Below, in pieces: positions 34,795-44,797 of a DNA stretch of 64,000 nucleotides; positions within the stretch are counted from its first letter, which is position 1; each line of letters begins with the position of its first letter. The DNA is from Siphonodentalium dalli (lineage: Eukaryota; Mollusca; Scaphopoda; Gadilida; Siphonodentaliidae), in the NCBI GenBank assembly GCA_032622095.1, contig CP136065.1, forward strand, positions 53,627,949 through 53,691,948, written 5' to 3'. The position numbers and the translations under genes were made by a program. The notes under the pieces were generated by a model that was not told the origin of the DNA, did no database searches, and worked only from the letters and a program-made list of their open reading frames with translations.

Positions 34795-36390
34795 AATCCG
34801 AGCTTTTTTAAAGAAGTTTGGGAATCCTAGGAATTCATAGGATTTCCAAGGTTTGAACCAAGCTTTTTGAATGAAAAAAATAATTAAAATTTACTCTTCA
34901 ACAAAGTTTGGAAATCCTTGGTTGGATTCTTGGTAAAGCTTAGTAAAGCTTGGATCTAAGATTTACCAAGCTTTACCAAGGTTGTCACATAAAGTGAAAC
35001 CTTGGAAAAGCTTGGAAATCCTTGACTCAGTGTTGACCAACCTTGGTAAAGCTAAGTAAAGCTTGGATCTAATATTTACTAAGCTTTTCCAAGCTTTACC
35101 AAGGTTCTTACATGAAGTTTGAAAAGCTTGGAAATCCTTGGAAAAGCTTGGTAAAGCTTAGTTGTAGGTCACATGACTGGGTCACATGACTATGCAGACG
35201 TCACTGTTGTCTGTGGCAGCATTTTGAATTAACTGTTGCACTGAGTTTAAATCCATGTTTTATCACAACAATCTTCAGGTAAGTTATTGCTTGTGTGGCC
35301 CTAATGTTTTCTATTTGACTCATAGAATATGGTTGTAGTGATATTTTTATTTATGATATTATGTTAACAATTATTTTACCATTTCCAAGAATAACCTTCA
35401 GGACCACTATCTACCTTTTCATTCCAAAGGCGTGTCTCTATCATTATATATTCTCAGCTAATTTATCTAATTTAACTGTTTTATCACACTCCAAATACCT
35501 CAGATACATAAACATATACCTGTGAATATTATTCTATACATTTTACAGGGTATAAGGTACCATTTATCTCAATCTAAATAGAATAACAAAATTCTGACTG
35601 AAAAGTGAACTTTGAATGAATAATATCATGAATGATTATATGGCATGGTTCATGACTGTCGTAAATTTCAAGAGATTGTATCATTAATGATGATAATATT
35701 GTCAAAGTTGAAGCCTTTGCAGTGTCATTAGAGATTTTCACCTTTTAAATACAAAACAATTGCAACCTTGGTAAAGCTTGGTAAAGCTGGGTTGCAACCT
35801 TGGCCAAGGTCATTTACAACCTTGGTAAAGCTTGGTAAAGTTAGGTTGGAAAGCTTGGTAAAGCTTGGAAAAGCTATAGGCTGCAACCTTGGTAAAGCTT
35901 GGAAAAGCTGAGCTGGAACCTTGGTAAAGCTTGGAAAAGCAAGGCTGGAACCTTGGTAAAGCTAGGTAAAGCTAGGCTGGAACCTTGGTAAAGCTAGGCT
36001 GGAACCTTGGTAAAGCTTGGTAAAGCTAGGCTGGAACCTTGGTAAAGCTTGGTAAAGCTAGGTAAAGCTAGGCTGGAACCTTGGTAAAGCTTGGTAAAGC
36101 TAGATTGGAAACCTTGGTAAAGCTTGGTAAAGTTATGATTAAGATTTTGTAAAGCTTGGAAATCCTTGGATAAGCTCGGTTTAATTTGCTGAGGTATTCC
36201 AAGGTTTTCCGAACTTGAAACGGGCCAATACCGCCCCAAGGATTTCCCAGCTTTTCCAAGGTCTCTAATCCTAGGATATCCTAGGAATTCCAAGGAATTT
36301 TCCTAACTTTTCCAAGCTTTTATTCCTAGGATATCCTAGGAATTCCTTGGATATCCTAGGAATTCCTTGGATATCCTAGGACATTTTGGT
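34795..36390. repeat. Degenerate TTGGTAAAGC/TTGGAAATCC minisatellite around a unique 600-bp core
   Basis: Blocks at about 34795-35165 and 35762-36390 consist of endlessly permuted short words: CTTGGTAAAG, CTTGGAAAAG, CTTGGAAATCC, and their complements CTTTACCAAG. The right edge is tiled with CCTAGGAATTCC and GGATATCC palindromes. The segment 35166-35761 is ordinary sequence with a perfect donor at 35276-35284 (CAGGTAAGT). Long - strand frames (ALPSFTK repeats) merely translate the satellite. Confidence 0.8.
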
Positions 36391-36639
36391 AAGGGTATAA
36401 TCTATCTATTGATAATTCACAAGTAGAATATTGGGCTAACTTACAGTGAAGTCTGGTATAATATCCAAACTGCAGGCATATATCAGAAAACAAATTAAGC
36501 TGAGTTTAAATTTATACCAATTAGTAAGGAATAAGCTGTATAAATATAAGAATCTAGCTGAAACAGCCTTTATTCAGCAGCGTAGGTGCCTGTGGCACAT
36601 TTTGATCTTTTTTTAATTAAAAAAAATATTGCGAAAAAT

Positions 36640-36905
36640 AAAATTTTGAAAAGCAAATGCCGTTATAACATCCGCCGGGGTACCCACACCACACCACATT
36701 TGGTTCAAAATGGTCCTGTGGCCACTTTATTCACTTCAAGCATATTTGTTGCTTTTAAACATTTTGATTTAAAAAACAAATAAATAACACCATTATTACA
36801 TCCAACAGGACACCCTGAGTCACCACACACAATTTGGCTGAAATCGGTCCAGGGATCAGGGAGAAAATCATGAACAGACAGATCGAACCATTTTATATAT
36901 ATAGA
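36640..36905 (+). repeat. Dispersed repeat fragment (CACACAATTTGGCTGAAAT type)
   Basis: Two related units (ACCACACCACATTTGGTTCA and TCACCACACACAATTTGGCT) followed by GGTCCAGGGATCAGG, GAACAGACAG and a TATATATAGAT tail. It looks like the tail of a mobile element; the class is not determined. Confidence 0.5.
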
Positions 36906-37165
36906 TGAATGTAGTTTGAGTGTGACTTATTGAGTAGCTGGAGAACATTTAGTGTGAACCGCGAAGGCGCGAACTGCTTCTTGGTTCACACAATATGCCC
37001 AATGGCCATAGTCATAACATATACCTTACAATAAAACGCAATCAAACAACATTCATATCCTTAAATAAATATGGTTTTAAAGTGAGGTTGATATCACATT
37101 ACACACTGGTTTTTGGGAACATAGTTTGATACCAAGATCATATGAAATATGAAAATAATGGTATA

Positions 37166-37334
37166 TCCCTTTCTTTACTAAATGGATTCTCCAATTCAAT
37201 TATCAAAGTATACATTGGAATAGTCTATTATTCATCTCGAGGGGTGTTCAGGAAATGTAAGCAGATGAGGGACAGACGAATAGTTAATATAAGTGCTGAA
37301 GGATTTCTATTAATGGTTGTTTATTGTACTTATT
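37166..37334 (+). mobile_element. A3 MITE fragment
   Basis: CCCTTTCTTTACTAAATGG left end through the middle of A3 (GGGGTGTTCAGGAAATGTAA); broken by repeat K. Confidence 0.7.
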
Positions 37335-37339
37335 ATTAT

Positions 37340-37695
37340 TATTAAAGTGATGTGAAACACTCCGGTAGGATGGTCAAATAGAAATGGAGAATAATCTTGC
37401 TCAAAGTAGTTATTTTTAGGAATATTAATCCAAATTTACAACACACACACCATAATTCTGAGATATTAATTAAACGTAATGACTCTCGATGGTGAAATCA
37501 TTTGTGCCTGTTTATCGGCGATAGTTGCGTCCTGAATCCAGATGTAAATATTTACAATTGAGCATAGTTTAGACGATCTTTTCTATGGAGTGGTATGGTC
37601 AATTTCTTTGAGATTTACAGCGATGTTAGTAGAATGCATCTGAGTACTAACTTATCAGTTTAACGCACCCGAACAAGTCCATATTATGTCTTTAA
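37340..37695 (-). repeat. Dispersed repeat K, reverse copy
   Basis: Reverse complement of 27977-28335 with moderate divergence; begins and ends with TTAAAG / CTTTAAT-like sequence. Confidence 0.7.
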
Positions 37696-37883
37696 TACTC
37701 ATTGATGAGTAGTTAGTTCCATCAGGAAATATTCAGAAAACAAGTGCAACAATTGACTTATTATCTGAATAGAATTCCTTCTGCACTTTATATTAACTGT
37801 TGTCTGCTGCACATCCCTCCAGATGAGCAATTGATCATTCCAGTGTCTACTGTTAAAACAGATGGGAGAATCATAGAATACAT
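37696..37883 (-). mobile_element. A3 MITE fragment adjoining a splice donor
   Basis: Reverse-oriented A3 (ACTCATTGATGAGTAG ... GATGGGAGAATC). It stops a few bases from the UCP4-like donor at 37885. Confidence 0.65.
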
Positions 37884-37885
37884 AC

Positions 37886-37975
37886 CTTCCACCATCAACA
37901 TGTTGATTCATGATCCTAGTTTTAACAACATCAGCAGGTGTTCCCAAGGTTGCTGACACAAATCCAGAACAAACA
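37886..37975 (-). CDS. SLC25A27: Uncoupling protein 4-like carrier, exon with third carrier signature
   Basis: The acceptor CTTACCACAG precedes 37975 and the GTATG donor follows 37886. The first base completes a serine split with 48234; 29 codons follow and the last two bases AG begin an arginine. It encodes VCSGFVSATLGTPADVVKTR, then IMNQHVDGG. The PADVVK sequence is the third Px[DE]xx[KR] mitochondrial-carrier signature, at the end of TM5. The open frame continues upstream to 38130, but that part is intron: the chain is only in phase with this acceptor. Confidence 0.96.
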
Positions 37976-38021
37976 CTGTGGTAAGAAATGCAAGCTGGTG
38001 TCAAATTATCAATTACAGCTG

Positions 38022-38055
38022 TAGGGTTTCTGCTAGGGGTTGGGGGAATGGGACC
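38022..38055 (+). repeat. 34-bp direct repeat, copy 1
   Basis: Begins TAGGGTTTCTGCTAGG and ends GGAATGGGACC; identical to 38561-38594. It abuts the left end of the family B MITE. Confidence 0.9.
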
Positions 38056-38524
38056 AAGTCTGAGTTTAGTGTGCCTGTCATTTGCAGAATGAGGTCCCCA
38101 GAGGGTGAATTTAGTGACGCTATCCTGCATAGCGGGCTAGCATCACTAAATTCATCCTCTGGGGACCTCATTCTGCTTAGGCCTCATCTTCTCTCATCTT
38201 TTCTTATTATCAACTTTCTATAGGAACTTCTTCACATAGATTCTATTTCTTTTTTACTAGTAGTTTAGTTTCTCTATATCCCTAAATTGGCAGACGACAT
38301 ATTGCTTAATCGAGGTTCTTAATGGGTTTTTGCATCACAATATTCATCATTTGGGAATTTAACTTCAATCTGAGTCTATTTCTCCTATAGCAGATGAGGC
38401 CATGCAGAATGAGGTTCCCAGAGGGTGAATATAGTGATGCTAGCCAGCAATGTGGGATAGCGTATCTAAATTCACCCTTTGGGGACCTCATTCTGCAAAT
38501 GACAGTACAGTAAACTCAGGCTTG
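38055..38524 (+). mobile_element. Family B MITE
   Basis: Ends CAAGTCTGAGTTTAGTGTGC and ACAGTAAACTCAGGCTTG; left palindrome tip CCTGC-ATA-GCGGG, right tip CCAGC-AAT-GTGGG. It lies in the intron upstream (in gene orientation) of exon 37886-37975. Confidence 0.86.
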
Positions 38525-38560
38525 GTTTCCACTAGTTCAGTCATGAACGTAGCACTGACC

Positions 38561-38594
38561 TAGGGTTTCTGCTAGGGGTTGGGGGAATGGGACC
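38561..38594 (+). repeat. 34-bp direct repeat, copy 2
   Basis: Second perfect copy, 505 bp after the end of the first. Confidence 0.9.
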
Positions 38595-38595
38595 C

Positions 38596-39774
38596 GTATA
38601 GCCGCTGTGAGATTTACTGGGAACATCTCAGTCGATGGTACCAACTGTGAATATCAAGTATTAATTCACAGTAAATAGCATATTGTCGTCAAGATGTACG
38701 ATGGTGTATGTAAACAAGAGCCTGTGAGATTTACTGGGAACATCTCAGTCGATGGTACCAACTGTGAATATCAAGTATTAATTCACAGTAAATAGCATAT
38801 TGTCGTCAAGATGTACGCAGGGGTGGCGCCATTGGGGGGCACAGGGGGGCTACAGCCCTCTTGTCGGGGAGCTCTAGCCCCCTCGTCGGGGAGGACTTTT
38901 CTATATGTAAGTCGGTTGTGTGTATAAGATGAAGTAATCATGTACAGACTGTGAGTGTGGGAAAGTGTCAGAGAGAGAACATACAGCGGAATATATCCCA
39001 CACAAAATATTCATGGCACATGTTCCCATTAAATCCGGGGGTATTCCCCTGTATTGTTACACCATCAGCGTTTTAGTGGTAATGAAAATCTATTGAAACA
39101 TGTGTGCTTTATCATTGCTGGCTACTCTGGCATTCGTCACAATGGCCACAATGGTCTATAGAACCATTGAGTACCTACAGTATGGCCACATGTATGTTAG
39201 CTATATCCCTGACAGTGAAACACCATGCTGGCACTTGCAACTAATGAAATTAGAAATTAGAACTGACACAGAAGACAAGTGGCCTCCCTAGAATATAGGA
39301 ATTTTCACAACAATTCATGGGTTTTAATCTTCGAGTTATCTCATCTGCTAATTATGGCTGATGTATTGCTAAACTTTAGATCTATTAGAATTCTCCAGCT
39401 AAGAGACTATAATTACTTCAATATGGTTTTGTTCATTGGTTCGCCACACACACTATGTGTGCTCATTTCACATAACAACAGGCAATATCGTGTAATTTAG
39501 TTTAGCCCCCCTGTCGGGGAGCACAGCTTTTCTGGTGCCACCCCTGGATGTACGATGGTGTACGTAAACAAGAGCCTGCTCGTGTTACAGAAGTTTTGCT
39601 TCTGTTTACATAACACAGCGCAATTCTATTGGTTAATCACACACAAATGATATAAACGCTCTTTATTATTTCCATATCAGGAAAACAGAAACAAATAACG
39701 ATCTTTATGTTTACCATATCCGGATCTAAACAAAAGCCAGGTTCTGTAATGTTTTTTTGCTTTTGTTTACATAA
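38596..39774 (+). mobile_element. Family N element segment, split by a hAT MITE
   Basis: Two tandem copies (period about 117 bp) of a unit starting GCTGTGAGATTTACTGGG and running to GTCAAGATGTACGATGGTG. After the hAT insertion the sequence continues to AACAAGAGCCTG, CAATTCTATTGGTTAATCAC and ATAAACGCTCTTTATTATTT. It ends TTGTTTACATAA, where a family C element begins. Related segments lie at 40082-40270, 42344-44275 and 47303-48010. Confidence 0.7.
38818..39546. mobile_element. hAT-type MITE, 729 bp, 8-bp target duplication
   Basis: The ends CAGGGGTGGCGCCA and TGGTGCCACCCCTG are near-perfect inverted repeats. GATGTACG is duplicated exactly at 38810-38817 and 39547-39554. CAGGG-type ends with an 8-bp duplication are diagnostic of hAT elements. 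Subterminal GC-rich runs (GCCCCCTCGTCGGGGAG and AGCCCCCCTGTCGGGGAG) are related in inverted fashion. A 63-codon + frame at 39100 shows no transposase signature, so the element is non-autonomous. Confidence 0.93.
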
Positions 39775-40080
39775 TGAAAGTGTCAATGACACTGTAGCTC
39801 AACTTGGAAAGGGAATAATTTCATGTGTTACGGTCAATGGAGTGATTAGGAATGTGGAAAGTGAAAGGTCTAGTTATGCAAAGAGTAAAATCCAAGATGG
39901 CCACTGGCAGCCATGTTTTTTTGCCGAATGACCCCATCAACATGTCAATGTCAACAGCCATGACAAATTTCATAATGATCCGATCAAAGGTACGACATGT
40001 AGCCCGTGTCAAAGGATTTAGTCATGCAAAGAGTAAAATCCAAGATGGCTGCTGGCGGCCATGTTTTTGGCCAAACGACC
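39775..40080 (+). mobile_element. Family C element, truncated (about two monomers)
   Basis: Starts TGAAAGTGTCAATGACACTG, carries two monomers with CAAGATGGC ... GGCCATGTTTT, and stops at AAACGACCACA, where N sequence resumes. The closing CA microsatellite and AAGTTGAGCT are missing. Confidence 0.8.
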
Positions 40081-40081
40081 A

Positions 40082-40270
40082 CAATAGCCGCTGTGAGATT
40101 TACTGGGAACATCTCAGTCGATGATACCAACTGTGAATATAAAGTATTAATTCACAGTAAATAGTATATTGTCATCAAGATGTACGATGGTGGATGTAAA
40201 CAAGAGCCTTCCTCGTGTTACAGAAGTTTTGCTTCTGTTTACATAACACAGCGCAATTCTATTGGTTAAA
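40082..40270 (+). mobile_element. Family N element segment
   Basis: AATAGCCGCTGTGAGATTTAC ... AACAAGAGCC ... TTCTATTGGTTAAAGG; same unit as 38596 onward, followed by non-N sequence. Confidence 0.7.
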
Positions 40271-40550
40271 GGATTACAATGCTCATGAAACAACAAAACT
40301 CTATCGGAAAGCCACCCCTATTGTGATCACAATAATCCAAGTCCCATAAAAATCGCGTAATAAATAAGCCGAGAAATAAATAAATATCTCTGTCGCAAAA
40401 CCTCGCATGACGTCAAGCGAGGTAAACTAATTAAAAACACGGAATCGGAGTCAGAGTTAATTGTGTCTACCTGTATGACGATGGAAAATTCGGAATAGAC
40501 ATCAGCGCGTGAGCATGATGGAATTACTGCGGGGCATATCAATAGCATTG

Positions 40551-40945
40551 CAGGCGCTGGAGACTAATGCTACTGCCCACATAAATAATATGTATAAGGT
40601 GGCCCACCCACCACCCCATCCCGCCACCCATAGTATATTATGCGCCACAGGCACCCCTAGATCATAAGAGTATTTACTCGAGGAAGCAGTCTGAACCCAC
40701 CTCCCATAGTATCTTATGCGCCGCAGGCGCTGGAGACTAATGCTACTGCCCACATAAATAATATGTATAAGGTGTCTGCCCACCACCCCATCCCGCCACC
40801 CATAGTATATTATGCGCCACAGGCGCCCCTAGATCATAAGAGTATTTACTCGAGGAAGCAGTCTGAACCCACCTCCCATAGTATCTTATGCGCCACAGGC
40901 GCTGGAGACTAATGCCACTGCCCACATAAATAATATGTATAAGGT
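40551..40945. repeat. 172-bp tandem repeat, about 2.3 copies
   Basis: CAGGCGCTGGAGACTAATGC recurs at 40551, 40724 and 40896, each followed by GCCCACATAAATAATATG. Units contain CCACCCATAGTATATTATGCG and CCTCCCATAGTATCTTATGCG, a shorter repeat within the repeat. Confidence 0.85.
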
Positions 40946-41136
40946 GTTTGGAAAGTTATTGTTTTGACAAAAAAACTATAGAAGGCCGATTGAGCGGGGT
41001 AGGTAACACTTTCGTGTCAAAAATAAAGCGTATAAAAACACAGGCATGTGAACTCTATTCGGGCGCGTGTTCACGATGTTGTTTTAATTTTCCGTATATA
41101 TGCCCCGTATATATTTACAATCATTCATTCGTAACA

Positions 41137-41280
41137 ATGCCATATAAAAGCAGTGTTTTCGGCTGTGGCCGGTCTAGTGACTCTCAGTTAGGTATAATGC
41201 TGTATTCATTTCCAAACGATTTTCGTTTACATGCCATTTGGCGGGATTTCTGTGGGAAACCCCTTTGCGCAAAATCATAA
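41137..41280 (+). pseudogene. THAP zinc-finger domain remnant
   Basis: The frame opens MPYKSSVFGC and continues with YSFPNDFRLHAIWRDFCGKP before a stop. This follows the first half of a THAP (C2CH) DNA-binding domain: an initial MP, Cys near position 10, the FP.D..L...W core, and a FCG[RK]P-like stretch. The first zinc Cys is replaced by Ser (position 5), and the second C-x2-H pair is missing, so it cannot be a working finger. THAP domains occur in P-element-like transposases and in host genes derived from them. The repeat context favours a transposon relic; a short exon with an unseen downstream partner is the alternative. Confidence 0.5.
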
Positions 41281-42484
41281 ACCGATTACATATACCAAAT
41301 AAAGAGCGTTTAATTTGACAAGTCAGTCATGGTTACGAATACATACAATTGCAGTTAAAGTGGAGAGTATGTTGAATAATTCACGATAACAACTATTCTA
41401 AGTCGATTCCCCATTTCCTTCACCATGGCTCAATAAAGAGCGTTCCGTGTTAAGAGTTTTCCTAATATGGTATGATTAAAAAGAGTTTAATAAATCGGAA
41501 ATTGCTATGACTTGGAAGGATATATAAAGCATGCATTTCGGAAGTTCGTGTACATGTATTGACCTGTATTGGTGTAATCAGTAAACAAAATCACGATGAC
41601 AACTGTTCTAAGTCCAGTCCCTTTACCTTGACGCAATAAAGAGCATTCACTATTACGATATATTGCGAATAAAGAACGCTTGTATATGTGCTTACATATT
41701 AAACCGGATTATTATTCCTCTTCAAAAAGTGTTATATATGATTGGATGTTTAAACGAACCAAAGCGAACGTTTATATATTTTATAATCCTATTGTTATGC
41801 GTAATTGACACATAGAGGTCGAGTTATGACCTGCATATTCAATTGACCGTATCGCTAGAGTGTTAATTTTATAGGCCAATAACCAAGCATAAACGCAGTG
41901 TTTATATAGATAAATGCGCGCAAAACTGAATAATATACGGGCATGGCTTTATAGTAACAACACATCGCGATACATATAATAATAATAATAACACGATAAA
42001 GACATTTAATTACGAGAACGGCGATGTTTTCGGCAAAGTTTTGCATTTGTAGTGTGATAACGCGACAATCTTCAAAGGCCGCGATCGACTACATGCAAAC
42101 TTAAAATACTGCCGTAGCATATCTATGCGTTGTCGATGGGTTACCACGTGATCGATCACGTGCTATGCTTCTGTTTACATGTGACAATCACATGATCGGC
42201 TAACTTCGGAATTTTTTATAATCGTTATAAAAATAACAAATGGCGGCCAAATATTAGATTATATGCGCCCAATGGACATCATATATATATATTATCGGTA
42301 TATTGAAAGAAAATATAATTGTTTTTTCAGCACCCTATTCCTTTAATCACACACAAATGATATAAACGCTCTTTATTATTTCCATATCAGGAAAACAGAA
42401 ACAAATAACGCTCTTTATGTTTACCATATCCGGATCTAAACAAAAGCCAGGTTCTGTATCGTTTTTTTTGCTTTTGTTTACATA

Positions 42485-43109
42485 ATGAAAGTGTCAACGA
42501 CACTGTAGCTCAACTTGGAAAGGGAATAATTTCATGTGTTACAGTCAATGGAGTGATTAGGAATGTGGAAAGTTGAAAGGTCTAGTTATGCAAAGAGTAA
42601 AATCCAAGATGACCACTGGCGGTCATGTTTTTTGGCCGAATGACCCCAAAATGACTCATTCCCATCTACATGTCAACAGCCATGACAAATTTCATAATGA
42701 TCCAACCAAAGGTACGACCTGTAGCCTGTGCCAAAGAATTTAGTCATGCAAAGAGTAAAATTCAAGATGGCTGCTGACGACCATGTTTTTTGGCCGATTG
42801 ACCCCAAAATGACTCGTTCATGATCAGACGAACAGTAGGACCTGTAGCCCGTGCTAATGGATTGAATTTTGAAATCCAAGATGGCTGGTGGCCATGTTTT
42901 TTTCCGAATGACCCCAAAATGACTCGTTCCCATCTACATGTCAATGTCAACAGCTATGACAAATTTCATAATAATCCGACCAAAGGTACGACCTGTAGCC
43001 CGTGCTAAAGGAAATTGTTGACGAATCATGCACACATGCACACACACAAACGGACGACGGACGACAAAGCCATGGCAATAGCTCAAACTTTACAAAGTAA
43101 ATTTGAGCT
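42485..43109 (+). mobile_element. Family C element inserted in family N
   Basis: Starts TGAAAGTGTCAACGACACTG, contains about three to four monomers, and ends with ACACACACAAACGGACGACGG and AAATTTGAGCT. The flanking N sequence TACATAA / AACAAAGG joins cleanly when it is removed. Confidence 0.82.
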
Positions 43110-43261
43110 AACAAAGGAAAACATTTGACAATAACATAATGTTTATGCCATATTTCTGATTGGTATAAGAACAAAGTCTGTCTATATTTACGTGCACTCG
43201 CGCAACAGTATGGCGATCAGTCAGATTCGTAGGTTGGTGTCACCCTACCGATTTCACTCCA

Positions 43262-43363
43262 TGACGTCACCCTTACGCAGTACATGCCGGCGACGTTACG
43301 GAGTAGATTATAGAGTTGACGCCCTTGGCACTGACTTCCGTTACTAGCTCGTTGCTATATAAA
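43262..43363 (+). promoter_or_regulatory. Promoter-like cluster: CRE (TGACGTCA) and TATA box (TATATAAA)
   Basis: A perfect CRE palindrome TGACGTCA at 43262-43269 is followed 87 bp later by TATATAAA (43356-43363), in a locally GC-richer stretch. No ORF downstream was identified, so function is unproven. Confidence 0.35.
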
Positions 43364-43879
43364 CAAACCAGCGATGTGGCTTTTGTCGAAAATTGACAGT
43401 CAGTACATTCGCCCTGTATACATGTACTTTCAGAAAATACAAAAACACCACAACATTATACCACACCAATGTCAGTGTCTCGATATCATTTGACCAAATT
43501 TCTTGACATGAAACCGCGACAGACACGGCGTGAAATACATCGCATTGAGTAAACAATTTCCCATTGTTTCAATTCAACTTAAAGATCGCGGTAAATCAAA
43601 ACCGCAATTTGTAAGTGGTAAACATCTGAAAATGACATCAGGTACATGCAGAAACTAATTGTTTATTTATTTCTATTTGAGGTGGCAATGTTTCATGTTT
43701 ATCAGTATTTTTAACGATAAGAGCGATGGTAATTGGGGGACTATATTTTATCTAGCGCATTAAATTTAAAATAAAAAGTCGTGAATTGGCTGAGTGTTTT
43801 CTATGGCCGCACATTTAGTTGATAATTACAAGCCATTTGTTTGTCTAAATAACATTTTTAAGTTCGAAGAGCATTAGAA

Positions 43880-44047
43880 TGGGGATAACAGTGTGGTGTT
43901 TTGTGATTTCGGAAAGGTACAAGGCGAATATACTGTGGCAAATACCCGTTAATGGGCTCCGGCTCCGCCGTCGCCCATTAACTAAATTTGCCACAGTATA
44001 TTCGCCATGTACCTTTCCGAAATCACAAAACACTACACTGTTATCCC
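43880..44047. repeat. Long foldback with about 70-bp arms
   Basis: GGATAACAGTGTGGTGTTTTG ... GGAAAGGTACAAGGCGAATA on the left mirrors TATTCGCCATGTACCTTTCC ... ACACTGTTATCC on the right. The centre is GC-rich (GGCTCCGGCTCCGCC). Confidence 0.88.
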
Positions 44048-44443
44048 CTAAATAAAATTATTGAAGATTGTAATTGTCTTTTTTTGCTAACATTAAATTA
44101 AATTAATTAAGTGAAATTATTTTTTTTATTATTTTTTATTACATTTTTGCGCACGTTGGCATCTCTCTGAGTGCATTCTAGTTTACTGTTTTTTCTGTTT
44201 ATGGCGGTTTTTGACGGAGGTAAATATTTTAACAGCATACCCACCGCCAACGCCACCCGCATCTTTAAGTAGAAAAGTCAAGGAATTGTAATTGTGCTTT
44301 ATTTTTTCAAACTGAAAAGTTAGTTAACCTCTTCACTGATAAATGATGTTGTTGTTGGCCCATTGACGATATGGTCATTTTCCAATGGAAAATAATAATG
44401 GGGATATCATGAAAACTCTAAAACTGACCCCGCTGAAATGCTA

Positions 44444-44688
44444 TTAACCCTTTAATGATGGGAGCTGCGCTGGTGCAGCATTAAAGACCCTTGCCAGTGC
44501 ATTCTCTTATATGTGAGATAGGGAGCCTCGCAAATATAAGAGAATGCACAAGATCAAGTAAATAGTGTTAGATCAATGTATTCTCTTATTTATGCAAGGC
44601 TCCCTATGGTCGAATCGCATGTATAAGAGAATGCATTGGCACAGGGTTTTCGAAATATTTGAGGAAGCTCCAGTCATGAATGGGTTAA
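44444..44688 (+). mobile_element. A2 MITE
   Basis: TTAA at 44444-44447 and 44685-44688; ends CCCTTTAATGATGGGAGC and GCTCCAGTCATGAATGGG. The left palindrome is partly deleted; the right one carries tip CTCCC-TAT-GGTCG. Confidence 0.83.
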
Positions 44689-44797
44689 CATTCACAATCC
44701 TGGAACATCATACAATATTTAAAACTTCGAGATACAATGGTTCTGATGCACCAATCTCTATGTTCCATTTACGAATAATGGCCATAATATATTTTGT

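Larger units (their letters stand above)
40271..42343 (+). other. Unique 2-kb block between family N segments, with THAP remnant
   Basis: Flanked on both sides by N sequence and not repeated elsewhere in the window. It holds a 172-bp tandem array (40551-40945), a THAP-like coding remnant (41137-41280), and four occurrences of AATAAAGAGCGTT or close variants (about 41303, 41434, 41636, 41664). The same word, inverted, occurs in N segments. It may be the interior of a longer N relative. Confidence 0.5.
43192..44181. mobile_element. About 990-bp element in family N, promoter-like left part
   Basis: TTTAC is duplicated at 43187-43191 and 44182-44186. The inner ends GTGCACTC and GAGTGCAT are inverted. 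It breaks the N word TCTATATTTTACTATT. It contains a promoter-like segment (43262-43363) and a long foldback (43880-44047). No transposase was recognised. Confidence 0.6.
42344..44275 (+). mobile_element. Family N element with two nested insertions
   Basis: It starts TTAATCACACACAAATGATA and runs to TTGTTTACATAA. It then continues after a C element as CAAAGGAAAACATTTGACAA and after a 990-bp insertion as TTTACTGTTTTTTCTG. It ends GCATACCCACCGCCAACGCC and GCATCTTTAAG. The uninterrupted mirror-image order is seen at 47303-47600, which fixes both insertion points. Confidence 0.75.

Noticed and set aside
35994-36293. - strand frame rich in ALPSFTK repeats
   Set aside because: Direct translation of the CTTTACCAAG minisatellite.
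37976-38130. Upstream extension of the UCP4-like exon (frame continues with NPTAVIDNLTP...)
   Set aside because: Only the acceptor ending at 37976 joins in phase with the 48234-48318 exon and reproduces the HGMASVCSG junction; the extension is intron that happens to stay open.
38818-39546. Transposase gene inside the hAT element
   Set aside because: Only frames of 60-75 codons without hAT dimerisation or BED motifs; the element is too short to be autonomous.
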